Shown: positions 1-7,751, numbered from the stretch's first letter. The stretch is 11,375 nt of DNA from Rhodothermia bacterium (GCA_007122185.1 SKUI01000208.1:1-11375); one strand, 5' to 3'. Translations and numbers: made by a program. Notes: a model not told the origin generated them from the letters alone.

Positions 1-76
1 ATACCGGATATACGGGGTTCATGGAGTAACATTGAATGAGACGCATTTGAGGACGCTTTATGATGGATAAATCCAT
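1..76 (-). CDS. N-terminal fragment of a frame downstream of thrA, possibly a thr gene
   Basis: On the minus strand an ATG at 76-74 follows the thrA stop codon (80-78) after a single base. The frame stays open for 25 codons to the window edge and begins MDLSIIKRPQMRLIQCYSM. A second in-frame ATG lies at codon 11. The one-base spacing suggests translational coupling, and genes right after thrA are commonly thrB or thrC. The segment around C-Y-S-M-N is faintly like the Y-Y-S-T-N start of threonine synthases and does not resemble the glycine-rich start of homoserine kinase, but 25 residues are too few to identify it. That a gene is present is inferred from spacing and openness; the product is a guess. 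Confidence 0.35.
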   Translation of the reverse strand, partial: MDLSIIKRPQMRLIQCYSMNPVYPV

Positions 77-77
77 G

Positions 78-2537
78 TCAGTGTATCACTTTTACGATAT
101 CGGACAATACCCCGTTTGCCGTGACCACAGCGCCGGCACCGGGACCCTTTATGACCAGCGGGTTTTCCGAATAGGCTTCGCTTGTGATGGTGAGCATGTT
201 TTCGGCACCGTTCAGTGAATACACAGGATGGTCCGGGCCAACGGCCGTGAGTCCGACACGAAGCCCGTCCCCGTCCATGGAAGCCAGATATCGGAGCACC
301 TTGCCCTCCTTGCGCGCGGCTTGCAGTTTTTCCTCGAAAACTGTGTCGGATTTCTGCAGCTTTTCAAGAAAGACATCAACCGGAATATCCCCCCGGAGAC
401 CCTCCGGGACCAGGTTTTTCACATCTATATCCTCTAGAGAGACTTCCCGTCCCGTCAGCCGGGCCAGGATCAGCAGTTTTCTGGCCGCATCCATGCCGTT
501 CAGGTCGTCGCGCGGATCGGGTTCGGTGTATCCGTTCTCGCGGGCGCCGCGGACCAGCTCACTGAATGGCTTGCTGCCGTCGAACGAATTGAACAGGTAG
601 CTAAGCGTGCCGGAGAAGACGCCATCCAGCCGAGTGACTCTGTCACCGCTGGCAACCCTGTCGCTGACAGCCTGGACAAAAGGCAGGCCGGCGCCGACAT
701 TGGTTTCATAAAGGAATCTGGTGTCATTGTCACGGGCCAGGTCTGACAGTTTCCGGTACTGTTCCCAGCTGCCGGTATTGGCTTTCTTGTTGGGGGTGAC
801 GACGGCCACACCCTGCGCCAGGAACTGTTCATACCACGCGGGAAGATCCTCACTGGCCGTGGCATCCACAAAAATGGTGTTGGGTGACTGGTGGATCTTC
901 ACGAACTCGAGCAATACATTTGGATCCGGATTGCGCGGGGACGCTTCCAGTTGCTGTTCCCAGTCGCTGCCGTCGAGACCGTGCTCATCCAGCAGCATTT
1001 TTTTTGAGTTCAGGATGCCGTTGATGCGCAGGTCCAGGTGACGCTCTGTCAGGAACCACTCCTGTTTTCCAAAGATGTCCGTGATGAGCTGTCTGCCGAT
1101 CAGACCGGTACCGGCAACATAAATCTGGACTGTTTTACGGGCGCCGTAGAAAAAGGCGTCGTGGATCACGCGCAGGGCTTTCTGCTTGTCAGCGCGACGG
1201 ATCACTGCCGAAATATTGAGCTCTGAAGAGCCCTGGGCTATGGCCGATATGTTGATGCGGCTGCGGCCAAGCGCCTGAAACACCTTTCCGGCAATACCGG
1301 GTGTCTGCCGCATATTCTCCCCGACCACGGCAATGGTACTCAGTTCATCTTCGATAATAATGTCGGCCACGCGGTGGGTAGCCATTTCGTGCTGAAGCTC
1401 TTTCTGCAGGAGCCGTTTTGCCCGGGATGCGTGATTGGGAAGCACGGCCAGGCAAACCGAGTGTTCCGACGAGGCCTGCGTAATCAGGATGATGTTGATG
1501 CTGCCGGCGGCCAGGGCCCCGAAAATGCGCTGTGCCACACCGGCCATGCCGACCAGCCCGCTTCCCTGGATTCGGATCAGTGCCACATGGTCAATCGAGG
1601 AAATCCCTTTTATAATATATTCGGGTCCACCGGAAAAATTACCGACAAGCGTACCTGGAAACGCAGGATTCAGCGTGTTTTTGATCCGGATGGGAATATT
1701 CCGGCTCATGGCCGGTTCAATGGTCGGCGGATGGATAACCTTTGCCCCGAAATGGGACAGTTCCATGGCCTCTTCGTAGGAGAGCACATCCATGGTGAAC
1801 GCTTCCCGCACCAGTCGGGGGTCAGCGGTGAGCACACCGTCCACATCGGTCCAGATTTGCAATTCATCCGCGTCCAGCGCGGCGGCGAAAATTGCGGCGG
1901 TATAATCCGATCCGCCCCGTCCAAGAGTTGTCGTGACCTTTTTTTCATTTGCTGCAATGAAGCCGGTCACGACCTGCAGCCGGTCGCTCGAAGCAAAATG
2001 TGCCTGGATATTGGCCAGGGTCTTATCCATGTCCACTTCCGCACTGCCGAAATGGTCATCGGTCACAATGACCTTTCGGGCGTCCAGAAAATCGCAGGCG
2101 ATCCCGTGTTTGCGAAAAGCCAGGTGGATGATGTAGTTGGAGAGCCGTTCCCCAAAGCTCGAGATGAAATCCAGGCTTCTGGGGGTGAGTTCCTTGACCA
2201 GAAAGACTCCCTGAAGGATATCCTCAAGGTCGTTGAGCATGAATTTTACGCTGGCGACGGCCTGGCTTTGTTCGGATGTGGACAACAGCTTGCGAACGGC
2301 CTCAATGTGACGCTCTTCCAGCCGGCCAAGGTCATTTGTGTAGGTATCATCCCCTTTTCCGGCTCTTTCCGCCATGGATATGAGCTGGTCCGTAACACCC
2401 TGGAAGGCAGAAAAGATCACGGCCCGGCACTGTTCTTTCTCCACGGCCTGATGGAACCAGGAAGCAATTTCCTCGACACGTTCGGGCGTCCCCACCGACG
2501 ACCCGCCAAACTTGAATACTTTCATTGATTGATTCAT
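78..2537 (-). CDS. thrA: Bifunctional aspartokinase / homoserine dehydrogenase I
   Basis: This fused enzyme phosphorylates aspartate (first step of the aspartate family) and reduces aspartate semialdehyde to homoserine (third step). Numbering from a GTG at 2552, the kinase domain has KFGGSS at 14-19, GRGGSD at 211-216 and TDVDGV near 235-240. Two ACT-like regulatory segments follow, at about 316-375 and 404-465; in this family they bind threonine. The dehydrogenase half starts at about 475 with the nucleotide loop GTGLIG (481-486), then PNKKA (587-591), ETNVGAGLP (616-624) and the catalytic stretch DLNGMDAARK, with Asp688 and Lys692. Both halves look complete and no frameshift is seen. The ATG at 2537 gives 819 residues, close to the 820 of E. 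coli ThrA; an ATG at 2525 would start directly at MKVFKFGG. Feedback inhibition by threonine is likely from the family. The frame that follows after one base may be a further thr gene. Confidence 0.95.
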   Translation of the reverse strand: MNQSMKVFKFGGSSVGTPERVEEIASWFHQAVEKEQCRAVIFSAFQGVTDQLISMAERAGKGDDTYTNDLGRLEERHIEAVRKLLSTSEQSQAVASVKFMLNDLEDILQGVFLVKELTPRSLDFISSFGERLSNYIIHLAFRKHGIACDFLDARKVIVTDDHFGSAEVDMDKTLANIQAHFASSDRLQVVTGFIAANEKKVTTTLGRGGSDYTAAIFAAALDADELQIWTDVDGVLTADPRLVREAFTMDVLSYEEAMELSHFGAKVIHPPTIEPAMSRNIPIRIKNTLNPAFPGTLVGNFSGGPEYIIKGISSIDHVALIRIQGSGLVGMAGVAQRIFGALAAGSINIILITQASSEHSVCLAVLPNHASRAKRLLQKELQHEMATHRVADIIIEDELSTIAVVGENMRQTPGIAGKVFQALGRSRINISAIAQGSSELNISAVIRRADKQKALRVIHDAFFYGARKTVQIYVAGTGLIGRQLITDIFGKQEWFLTERHLDLRINGILNSKKMLLDEHGLDGSDWEQQLEASPRNPDPNVLLEFVKIHQSPNTIFVDATASEDLPAWYEQFLAQGVAVVTPNKKANTGSWEQYRKLSDLARDNDTRFLYETNVGAGLPFVQAVSDRVASGDRVTRLDGVFSGTLSYLFNSFDGSKPFSELVRGARENGYTEPDPRDDLNGMDAARKLLILARLTGREVSLEDIDVKNLVPEGLRGDIPVDVFLEKLQKSDTVFEEKLQAARKEGKVLRYLASMDGDGLRVGLTAVGPDHPVYSLNGAENMLTITSEAYSENPLVIKGPGAGAVVTANGVLSDIVKVIH

Positions 2538-2589
2538 CCGATTTTTTTCCACAATTGCCGCCTGTCACCAAACTGATACCGCATCCCTT

Positions 2590-2656
2590 GCAGGCTGTTC
2601 CGGCATATCACCTCTCGCAGGCTGATCCGGCTTCGCTGCTGAGTGGTTCCGGCGCG
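2590..2656. repeat. Short degenerate direct repeats upstream of thrA
   Basis: A 15-base sequence, GCAGGCTGTTCCGGC, at 2590-2604 returns at 2617-2631 with one change (GCAGGCTGATCCGGC). A weaker third copy ending in GGTTCCGGC follows at about 2636-2653. The period of the first two is 27 bases. The copies lie in the untranslated leader region of thrA, between the HNH gene and thrA. No function is evident; they may be a decaying minisatellite. Confidence 0.5.
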
Positions 2657-2817
2657 GCACTGTGACCAGGCCCCTGACCGCATCCAACCGATAACACCAA
2701 CACCATGACAAGAAGCGTACGATCCGGGATTTCTTACGAGGGATGAAGTTACAAATAATTGCTGCAAAAAAAATGCCTGAGTACCTGTTCCGGGGCGAAG
2801 ACCGGGCCAAGGGCGCT

Positions 2818-3321
2818 TCAGTAGTAGAGATAGGGCTTCCAGCTTTCGTGGATATTTCCGTAAAAATCACGAAGGTAGATGATGTGATTGGGCTGGAACG
2901 GTTTGCTCAGCAGGGTCATACCCGCTTCCCGCGGGGTGCGGTTGCCTTTTCTGTGATTGCAGTCGGTGCAGGCGGAGACCAGGTTTTCCCAGCTGTCGGC
3001 GCCGCCCCTGCTTTTCGGGATCACGTGGTCGATGGTCAGCTTTTCCCTCGAACCGCAGTAAAGGCAGCGGTTGTTGTCGCGTTTCAGGATATTCTTGCGG
3101 GAAAGTACGATGGTCTTGTATGGGATGCGTGCATATCGGCGCAGCCGGATGACCGAGGGGTAGTCGAAGTCCGTGCGGATGGTCCGGATTTTCTTGCTGG
3201 GAAGATCGTGCAGCATTTCCGCCTTCTCAAGGAGAAGCAGCAACACGGACTTTCTGACGTCACAGACGCTCAGTGGCTGATAGTCCTGATTCAAAACGAG
3301 TACATTACCGTTGAGTCTCAT
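2818..3321 (-). CDS. HNH endonuclease family protein
   Basis: This is a 167-residue protein with a single treble-clef HNH nuclease domain. From the ATG at 3321, a zinc-binding C-L-Y-C lies at 86-89, the motif D-H-V-I-P with His99 follows, then Asn113 in W-E-N-L-V, and the second zinc pair C118-x2-C121 with His123 in CNHRKG. The chain ends PYLYY, as I recall for a stand-alone HNH family common in Bacteroidota. The frame extends upstream to 3438, but the family-like start [19 protein letters not shown] begins at 3321, so that start is chosen. It overlaps the end of the peptidase gene by 17 bases, which suggests coupled translation. No intron, intein, toxin partner or methylase lies beside it. 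The nuclease activity is inferred from the motifs; the biological role is unknown. Confidence 0.85.
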   Translation of the reverse strand: MRLNGNVLVLNQDYQPLSVCDVRKSVLLLLLEKAEMLHDLPSKKIRTIRTDFDYPSVIRLRRYARIPYKTIVLSRKNILKRDNNRCLYCGSREKLTIDHVIPKSRGGADSWENLVSACTDCNHRKGNRTPREAGMTLLSKPFQPNHIIYLRDFYGNIHESWKPYLYY

Positions 3322-4141
3322 GGTTCTGCAGAATAGGTTGGGTGGGGACCGGCTGATAAGGCCGTATGATACCCTCAATACCTTCAGAAAGGGCCTCGTT
3401 GAACGAATGTTCCTTGTCCGTCTGCCGGTTGGGATCAATTTGCTGGATGCGGACCTGCGCCGAGGCGTGCATCAGAAGCCCGTCCCCCATATAAAAACCG
3501 ATGTGGGAAATGGGCCGGTCCTTGTATTTGAAGAATATGATGTCACCGGACCCGGCGTCTTCCAGCCGTGAGCCTTTGTGCTCGCCAAAGCGATACTGGT
3601 CGGTGCTGTCGCGCGGAAGGGAAATGCCGTGGAGCATATGTGTGGTCTGGATGAACCCCGAGCAGTCGATGCCGCCGTCCGTGCGTCCGCCCCACAAATA
3701 TGAAACCCCAAGAAAGGCATGTGCGGTATCGAGTACGGTTTTGCCCTTGATGCGGACCGGCTCTGACTGGAACTGAAATTCCTCCCCGAACCACTCGATG
3801 CCACGGTAGGAAACCGGCACTAAGGCGCCACAGGGAATCTGGATATGGTGCTGTGATTTTCCAACCACAAAGGTACTCCGGTAAGGGAAACGGCGACGGT
3901 CGGGGTGTTCGACCCAGTGATGATAGTCGGGTTCGGTGAGACCTCTGATCTGGCTGGAGCTGACCCATCCCTCATAGTTGTCGAAATGGGAGACGATACG
4001 GGTCCAGGCCCCTTCCTGGGAAATAATTTCCACGGTCTCGCCAAGCAACAGCTGGTTCACCATTTCAGCCGTTTCATTGGGAGTTTCCCTGATCGGTACA
4101 ATGCCGATATCAGTTACTCCGTATCGAATCACCTCTTTCAT
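3305..4141 (-). CDS. SH3-domain NlpC/P60 (C40) cysteine peptidase
   Basis: The 278-residue protein has a bacterial SH3-like region at about 10-66 (with GAWTRI and YEGWVSSS), probably a second SH3-like segment at about 85-130, and a C-terminal NlpC/P60 domain from about 133. The catalytic Cys160 sits in GGIDCSGF, His213 in SHIGFY, and His225 in LLMHAS is the likely third polar residue. Such enzymes cut the bond between gamma-D-glutamate and the diamino acid in muropeptides. There is no signal peptide or membrane helix, so it is probably cytoplasmic and recycles cell-wall peptides, as described for dipeptidyl-peptidase VI and YkfC-type enzymes. That substrate is inferred. It is the first gene of the leftward group, and the HNH gene overlaps its 3' end. 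No ribosome-binding site is seen before the ATG. Confidence 0.88.
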   Translation of the reverse strand: MKEVIRYGVTDIGIVPIRETPNETAEMVNQLLLGETVEIISQEGAWTRIVSHFDNYEGWVSSSQIRGLTEPDYHHWVEHPDRRRFPYRSTFVVGKSQHHIQIPCGALVPVSYRGIEWFGEEFQFQSEPVRIKGKTVLDTAHAFLGVSYLWGGRTDGGIDCSGFIQTTHMLHGISLPRDSTDQYRFGEHKGSRLEDAGSGDIIFFKYKDRPISHIGFYMGDGLLMHASAQVRIQQIDPNRQTDKEHSFNEALSEGIEGIIRPYQPVPTQPILQNHETQR

Positions 4142-4175
4142 GTGTATAAAATTTTAGATTTCTAAGGTCACATAG

Positions 4176-4232
4176 AATGTCCATGACGATTATAATCATG
4201 CTCATGTGTGTCGGGTTGCCGTCATGGACATT
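4176..4232. repeat. Perfect 13-base inverted repeat (hairpin copy A)
   Basis: AATGTCCATGACG at 4176-4188 is followed after 31 bases by its exact reverse complement, CGTCATGGACATT, at 4220-4232. The loop contains TAATCAT and a palindromic GATTATAATC (4188-4197) at its edge. It lies 35 bases upstream of the peptidase start. It could act as an operator, an RNA hairpin or part of a dispersed repeat; the sequence does not say which. Confidence 0.6.
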
Positions 4233-4275
4233 TCATCTGTTTAATTGTTTTGATTTATGTCGTCAGATGTAATAC

Positions 4276-4327
4276 CATGACCGTATTTAATCATACTCTT
4301 ATGTGTTCAGGGCCATGCCCGGTCATG
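4276..4327. repeat. 8-base inverted repeat, diverged copy B of the hairpin
   Basis: CATGACCG (4276-4283) pairs with CGGTCATG (4320-4327) across a 36-base loop. Stem and loop align with copy A: both have CCATGAC, then TAATCAT, then ATGTGT and GGG. Copy B has one extra C in the left arm and a matching extra G in the right arm. Each copy is followed by a TTCATCTGTTTAA-like tail (4232 and 4352). Confidence 0.5.
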
Positions 4328-4336
4328 TTCATAGCG

Positions 4337-4423
4337 CTTCGCGACCTTCGGTTCATCTGTTTTAATCAATTTCGGTTTCGCTTTCGCGTTTCACTGGGCA
4401 CTTCGTGACCTTCGGTTCATCTG
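4337..4423. repeat. 23-base direct repeat, two copies 64 bases apart
   Basis: CTTCGCGACCTTCGG followed by TTCATCTG at 4337-4359 recurs at 4401-4423 with one change (C to T at the sixth base). Similarity continues weakly past both copies through ATTTCGGT. The GTGACCTTCG core also occurs at the end of purK and into its spacer (9121-9130). It looks like a dispersed or decaying intergenic repeat. No terminal repeats or transposase are present. Confidence 0.6.
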
Positions 4424-4578
4424 GTCATTTCGGTCTGAATTACGGGGACGGTTGCTGCGTTTGGCCATTGCCGTGAGCCGTCAAGGTGCCGCCGGTGCTG
4501 CAAAAGCACATCACATTCATAATTTTGGATGTATTCTGACAAATATCGAAAAGCAGCGCAAATGATGCAACTTTACAT

Positions 4579-4592
4579 CAAAAAGCTTTTTG
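4579..4592. promoter_or_regulatory. AT-rich 14-base palindrome before the gdh promoter region
   Basis: CAAAAAGCTTTTTG is a perfect palindrome followed by seven T residues. It could be a regulator site or simply A/T-tract DNA; it is a poor terminator because the stem is almost all A-T. Confidence 0.3.
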
Positions 4593-4620
4593 TTTTTTTA
4601 ACTGAGGATTTTTTTATCTC

Positions 4621-4650
4621 TTTTGACGGGCTCTTGCTATATTTTGGGCA
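4621..4650 (+). promoter_or_regulatory. Possible promoter for gdh
   Basis: TATATTTT at 4638-4645 matches seven of eight positions of the Bacteroidota minus-7 element TAnnTTTG, in the most AT-rich part of the spacer. A TTTTG at 4621-4625 is present but sits too close to serve as an ideal minus-33 box. If used, the leader to the gdh ATG would be about 120 bases. Only the base match is seen; function is inferred. Confidence 0.25.
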
Positions 4651-4772
4651 CTATGGCAAAACAGGAGCGATACCGCATCCACAAGAACGAAAAAGCCGTA
4701 CAAATTTGCAGAACAGCGTGGCATAGCAGGCGCTAACGACAATCCCCCACCCTCACCAACCTCCGATTTCAC

Positions 4773-6080
4773 ATGTCACAAGAAGCACAAGATTACAGTT
4801 CACCTTACTACAAGGAACCGGGACCGGCGCTTAACAAGGAATCCCCTTTTGAATCCATGATGGAGCGTTTTCGCTTTGCCGCCCGGATTCTTCATCTTGA
4901 AGAGGGGATGTTCCAGTACCTTTCGAACCCGGTGAAATCGGTGACCGTATCCATCCCGATTATCATGGACAACGGGAATATCCGTGTTTTTGAAGGATAC
5001 CGTGTGATACATGACAACGTACTGGGTCCATCGAAGGGCGGATTACGGTACACGCCAAATGTGACACTGGATGAAGTTAAGGCACTGGCGGCATGGATGA
5101 CCTGGAAGTGCGCCGTGGTGAATGTGCCCTTTGGCGGTGCCAAGGGTGCAGTCCGCTGCAATCCCAAGGAGCTTTCCAACCGTGAGCTTGAGCAGATCAC
5201 GCGGCGCTACACGGCCGAAATGATTGAGGTGATCGGTCCGGACCGTGATATCCCGGCGCCGGATATGAACACAAACGAACAGATAATGGCCTGGATGATG
5301 GACACCTACAGCATGCATGCCCGCCGGACGGAGAATGCTGTGGTTACCGGCAAACCGGTGATCCTTGGTGGGTCTAGGGGGCGCAAGGAGGCCACCGGGC
5401 GCGGAGTGGTCACGGTGACCCTGGAGGCGCTGAACAAGCTTGGCATCATGGCCAACAAGTGCCGGGTTGTGATCCAGGGATTCGGTAATGTGGGATCGGT
5501 CACGGGACGCCTGCTCTACGAACGCGGGGCGCGCATCGTGGGTATCAGTGATATCACCGGCGGATACTACCATCCCGACGGAATCGATATTGACAGTGTG
5601 CTGGGGCATATGAGTCAAAGCGGCGGCACTCTGGACGGTTTTGAAGGCGCTGAAAAGATTACCAATGAGGAATTGCTGGAACAGGATTGCGATGTACTCA
5701 TCCCGGCGGCATTGCAGGACCAGATCAACAAGCACAATGCTCCCAAAATCAAGGCCAAAGCCATTGTTGAAGGGGCAAACGGTCCGATAACCGCCAATGC
5801 CGATGCCATTCTGGACGAAATGGGTATCCTGATCATCCCGGACATTCTGGCCAACGCCGGAGGGGTGACCGTGTCCTATTTTGAGTGGGTTCAGGATCGG
5901 CATGGCTACTTCTGGACCGAGGACCGTGTCAACCGGCGTCTCAACCGCATGATGAGAGACGCGTTTCAATTGCTTTACGAAGTAAAAGAGAAATACAATA
6001 TCACACTGAGACAGGCTGCCTATGTGTATGCCATACAGAAAGTATCCGATACCCTCCGGATACGTGGTATTTATGCATAG
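4773..6080 (+). CDS. gdh: Glutamate dehydrogenase, Glu/Leu/Phe/Val dehydrogenase family
   Basis: The 435-residue enzyme interconverts glutamate with 2-oxoglutarate and ammonia in the cytoplasm, linking nitrogen and carbon metabolism. The substrate-binding lysines are Lys88 in GPSKGG and Lys112 in TWKCA. The catalytic Lys124 is in PFGGAKGAV, and the conserved Asp164 is in PAPDMNT. The Rossmann loop GFGNVG is at 236-241, and the second strand of that fold ends in an acidic residue (Asp260 in GISD), which favours NAD over NADP; this cofactor choice is inferred. The length is normal for the small hexameric class. No ribosome-binding site precedes the ATG at 4773. The next gene, an anti-sigma-type kinase, starts six bases after the stop, so the two are likely co-transcribed. 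Confidence 0.95.
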   Translation: MSQEAQDYSSPYYKEPGPALNKESPFESMMERFRFAARILHLEEGMFQYLSNPVKSVTVSIPIIMDNGNIRVFEGYRVIHDNVLGPSKGGLRYTPNVTLDEVKALAAWMTWKCAVVNVPFGGAKGAVRCNPKELSNRELEQITRRYTAEMIEVIGPDRDIPAPDMNTNEQIMAWMMDTYSMHARRTENAVVTGKPVILGGSRGRKEATGRGVVTVTLEALNKLGIMANKCRVVIQGFGNVGSVTGRLLYERGARIVGISDITGGYYHPDGIDIDSVLGHMSQSGGTLDGFEGAEKITNEELLEQDCDVLIPAALQDQINKHNAPKIKAKAIVEGANGPITANADAILDEMGILIIPDILANAGGVTVSYFEWVQDRHGYFWTEDRVNRRLNRMMRDAFQLLYEVKEKYNITLRQAAYVYAIQKVSDTLRIRGIYA

Positions 6081-6086
6081 GAAGAA

Positions 6087-6494
6087 ATGAACATGGATAA
6101 AATCCTGTCTCTGACATTGTCATCCGATCTCGAAGAACTGGATAAACTGGAGGTATTTGCCAGGAACATCACTGATGCCGTCTCGTGCGATGCCGACAAG
6201 GCGCACCAGATCATGCTGGTGCTGACCGAGGCTGTGACCAATGCCATCCTGCATGGCAACAAACAGCACCCTGAAAAGTCTGTAGAGATTACCGCGGTTC
6301 TGTCACCGGAACGGGTGATCGTGTCCGTGCGTGATCAGGGAGCGGGCTTTGATCCGGAAAGTATCCCGAATCCCCTGAAGGATGAGAACCTCCTGAAATC
6401 CAGCGGCCGCGGGGTCTGGCTCATGCATGAATTTGCCGATGAAGTACGGTTCCGGGACCAGGGACGGGAAGTAGAGGTCGTATTTCACGTCTAG
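6087..6494 (+). CDS. GHKL ATP-binding protein, RsbW/SpoIIAB-like anti-sigma kinase
   Basis: A 135-residue single-domain protein of the HATPase_c_2 type. It has the N box LTEAVTNAILHGN (Glu48, Asn52, His56, Asn58), the G1 box DQGAGF (83-88) and the G2 box GRGVWLM (107-113). These bind ATP in a GHKL fold, and there is no histidine-kinase dimerization domain. Proteins of this kind phosphorylate an STAS anti-anti-sigma partner on Ser or Thr and hold a sigma factor, or act as a module of PP2C-type switches. No STAS, PP2C or sigma gene is in the window, so the partner is unknown. AGGAAG at 6079-6084 lies two bases before the ATG at 6087 but eight bases before a second ATG at 6093. The true start may therefore be 6093, two codons shorter. 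It is probably transcribed with gdh. Confidence 0.85.
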   Translation: MNMDKILSLTLSSDLEELDKLEVFARNITDAVSCDADKAHQIMLVLTEAVTNAILHGNKQHPEKSVEITAVLSPERVIVSVRDQGAGFDPESIPNPLKDENLLKSSGRGVWLMHEFADEVRFRDQGREVEVVFHV

Positions 6495-6545
6495 ACAGCG
6501 CTGAGCCGCACGTGCACCTGCTTTGAGCTTTTCTTGCCTGATTGA

Positions 6546-6623
6546 GGGCATTCCGTATCAGGCATTGCCTTATCGGTTATCGGGCATCCTGTATCGGCAT
6601 CCTGTATCGGGCATTGCCTTTTC
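6546..6623. repeat. Degenerate 13-15 base tandem repeat
   Basis: About five and a half units of roughly GGGCATCCTGTATC run head to tail: 6546-6560, 6561-6574, a short GGTTATC at 6575-6581, then 6582-6595, 6596-6608 and 6609-6623. Two units read GGCATCCTGTATC exactly and two read GGCATTGCCTT. The array fills the spacer between the convergent kinase and prfA genes and ends nine bases before the prfA stop. GGCATTGCC within it is nearly self-complementary. It could affect termination on either side; this is not shown. Confidence 0.75.
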
Positions 6624-6631
6624 CCAGCGAA

Positions 6632-7711
6632 TCATGTTTCGCTTACTTCCTGGAGCCGTTCCAGGTTCTCCTGGACCCGCAGGGCCTTGATGATATCGGA
6701 GAGATTTCCTTTTATGATTGCGTCAAGATTGTACAGCGTAAGGCCGATGCGGTGATCGGTAAGCCGCCCTTGCGGGAAGTTGTATGTCCGGATTTTGGCA
6801 CTTCGGTCGCCGGTAGAAACCTGGCTTTTTCGGGCAGCGGCCCGCTCGGCCGTTTTTTTCTCGTACTCGTGCTCGTACAGGCGTGACCGGAGCATGGCCA
6901 TTGCCTTGTCCCGGTTTTTGTGCTGCGAGCGTTCCTGCTGGCAGGTCACTACCACCCCTGTTGGAACGTGGCGAATACGTACGGCCGAGTCCGTGGTGTT
7001 GACATGCTGTCCACCGGCGCCGCTGGCCCGGTAGGCTTCAAATTCCAGGTCGGCCGGATTTATCTGGATGTCCACTTCCTCCGCCTCCGGCAATACGGCA
7101 ACTGTCGCGGCCGAGGTATGCACACGTCCCTGTGATTCGGTTTCCGGCACGCGCTGAACCCTGTGCACACCGCTCTCGAACTTCATCTGGGCGAAGACAT
7201 CCACCCCTTCCAGCTTGAAAACAATATCCTTGTAGCCCCCTTTTTCGGATTCGTGCAGGTCGAGCAGTTCGAGTTTCCAGTTTTTTTCATCGGCAAACCG
7301 CCGGTACATTTCGAAGAGGTCGCCGGCGAACAGGGCTGCTTCATCGCCGCCGGTACCAGCCCGGATTTCGACAATCGCATTCTTCGAATCTTCGGGGTCT
7401 TTGGGGATAAGTTCCATCCGGATTTTTTCCTCAAGCGCTTCCGCCTGGCTGGTAAGCTCTTTGAGTTCGGATCGCGCCATTTCGGTCAGTTCCGGGTCTT
7501 CGTTCTGTTCCATTATTTCCCGGTTCCCTTCCATTTGCTCCCTGATATCAAGCAGCGAACGGTAATCATCCACCAGCGACTTCAGGCTGCTGTGTTCTTT
7601 TGTGACTTTCGTCAACTTCTCCGGCTGACCGTAGATTTCCGGGTCACTGAGGGCAGCGCTCAGTTCTTCGAACCTGGATTGTAATTGTGCCAGTTTGTTA
7701 TCGATATTCAT
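6632..7711 (-). CDS. prfA: Peptide chain release factor 1
   Basis: The 359-residue cytoplasmic factor reads UAA and UAG stop codons in the ribosome and triggers release of the finished protein. The GGQ motif that reaches the peptidyl-transferase centre is at 233-235 in GAGGQHVN. The RF1 anticodon-like PxT tripeptide is P189-E190-T191 in [10 protein letters not shown], where RF2 would have SPF. The surrounding [20 protein letters not shown] is typical of RF1, and the N-terminal third is a charged helical domain. Length and motifs are normal. It is transcribed toward the kinase gene and away from purK. prmC, often next to prfA, is absent on the downstream side. No ribosome-binding site precedes the ATG at 7711. 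Confidence 0.97.
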   Translation of the reverse strand: MNIDNKLAQLQSRFEELSAALSDPEIYGQPEKLTKVTKEHSSLKSLVDDYRSLLDIREQMEGNREIMEQNEDPELTEMARSELKELTSQAEALEEKIRMELIPKDPEDSKNAIVEIRAGTGGDEAALFAGDLFEMYRRFADEKNWKLELLDLHESEKGGYKDIVFKLEGVDVFAQMKFESGVHRVQRVPETESQGRVHTSAATVAVLPEAEEVDIQINPADLEFEAYRASGAGGQHVNTTDSAVRIRHVPTGVVVTCQQERSQHKNRDKAMAMLRSRLYEHEYEKKTAERAAARKSQVSTGDRSAKIRTYNFPQGRLTDHRIGLTLYNLDAIIKGNLSDIIKALRVQENLERLQEVSET

Positions 7712-7751
7712 GGGCTAAAAAGCGGTAATTCCGGGTATCCGCCAAAATACG

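Larger units (their letters stand above)
4142..4772. other. Long divergent intergenic region with repeats
   Basis: These 631 bases separate the leftward peptidase gene from the rightward glutamate dehydrogenase gene. I see no convincing protein or tRNA. The left two thirds hold two related hairpins and a CTTCG-rich direct repeat. The part at about 4520-4650 is very AT-rich, with a palindrome and T-runs, and probably holds the promoter of the glutamate dehydrogenase gene. Two frames of 65-66 codons on the plus strand have atypical composition and no family look. Confidence 0.7.

Noticed and set aside
1374..2528. 384-codon open frame on the plus strand opposite thrA
   Set aside because: It lies wholly antisense to a gene with clear catalytic motifs, has no recognisable domain and is explained by the codon bias of thrA.
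2766..2773. Terminator after the HNH gene (eight A residues, a T-run on the minus strand)
   Set aside because: No stable stem precedes the T-run on the minus strand.
2818..3321. HNH protein as a homing endonuclease or restriction enzyme
   Set aside because: No intron, intein, split gene, methylase or mobile element borders it; it looks like a stand-alone chromosomal family member.
4208..4408. 66-codon frame in the divergent spacer
   Set aside because: It runs across the hairpins and the CTTCG repeat; its composition is repeat-derived and no start signal is seen.
4176..4423. CRISPR-like array
   Set aside because: Only two or three diverged copies with unequal spacing, no constant repeat and no cas genes.
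4529..4726. 65-codon frame before gdh
   Set aside because: It spans the AT-rich promoter-like part; the Phe/Leu/Lys content reflects T and A runs rather than a protein family.
5043..5969. 308-codon open frame on the minus strand opposite gdh
   Set aside because: Shadow of the glutamate dehydrogenase gene; no family-like motifs.
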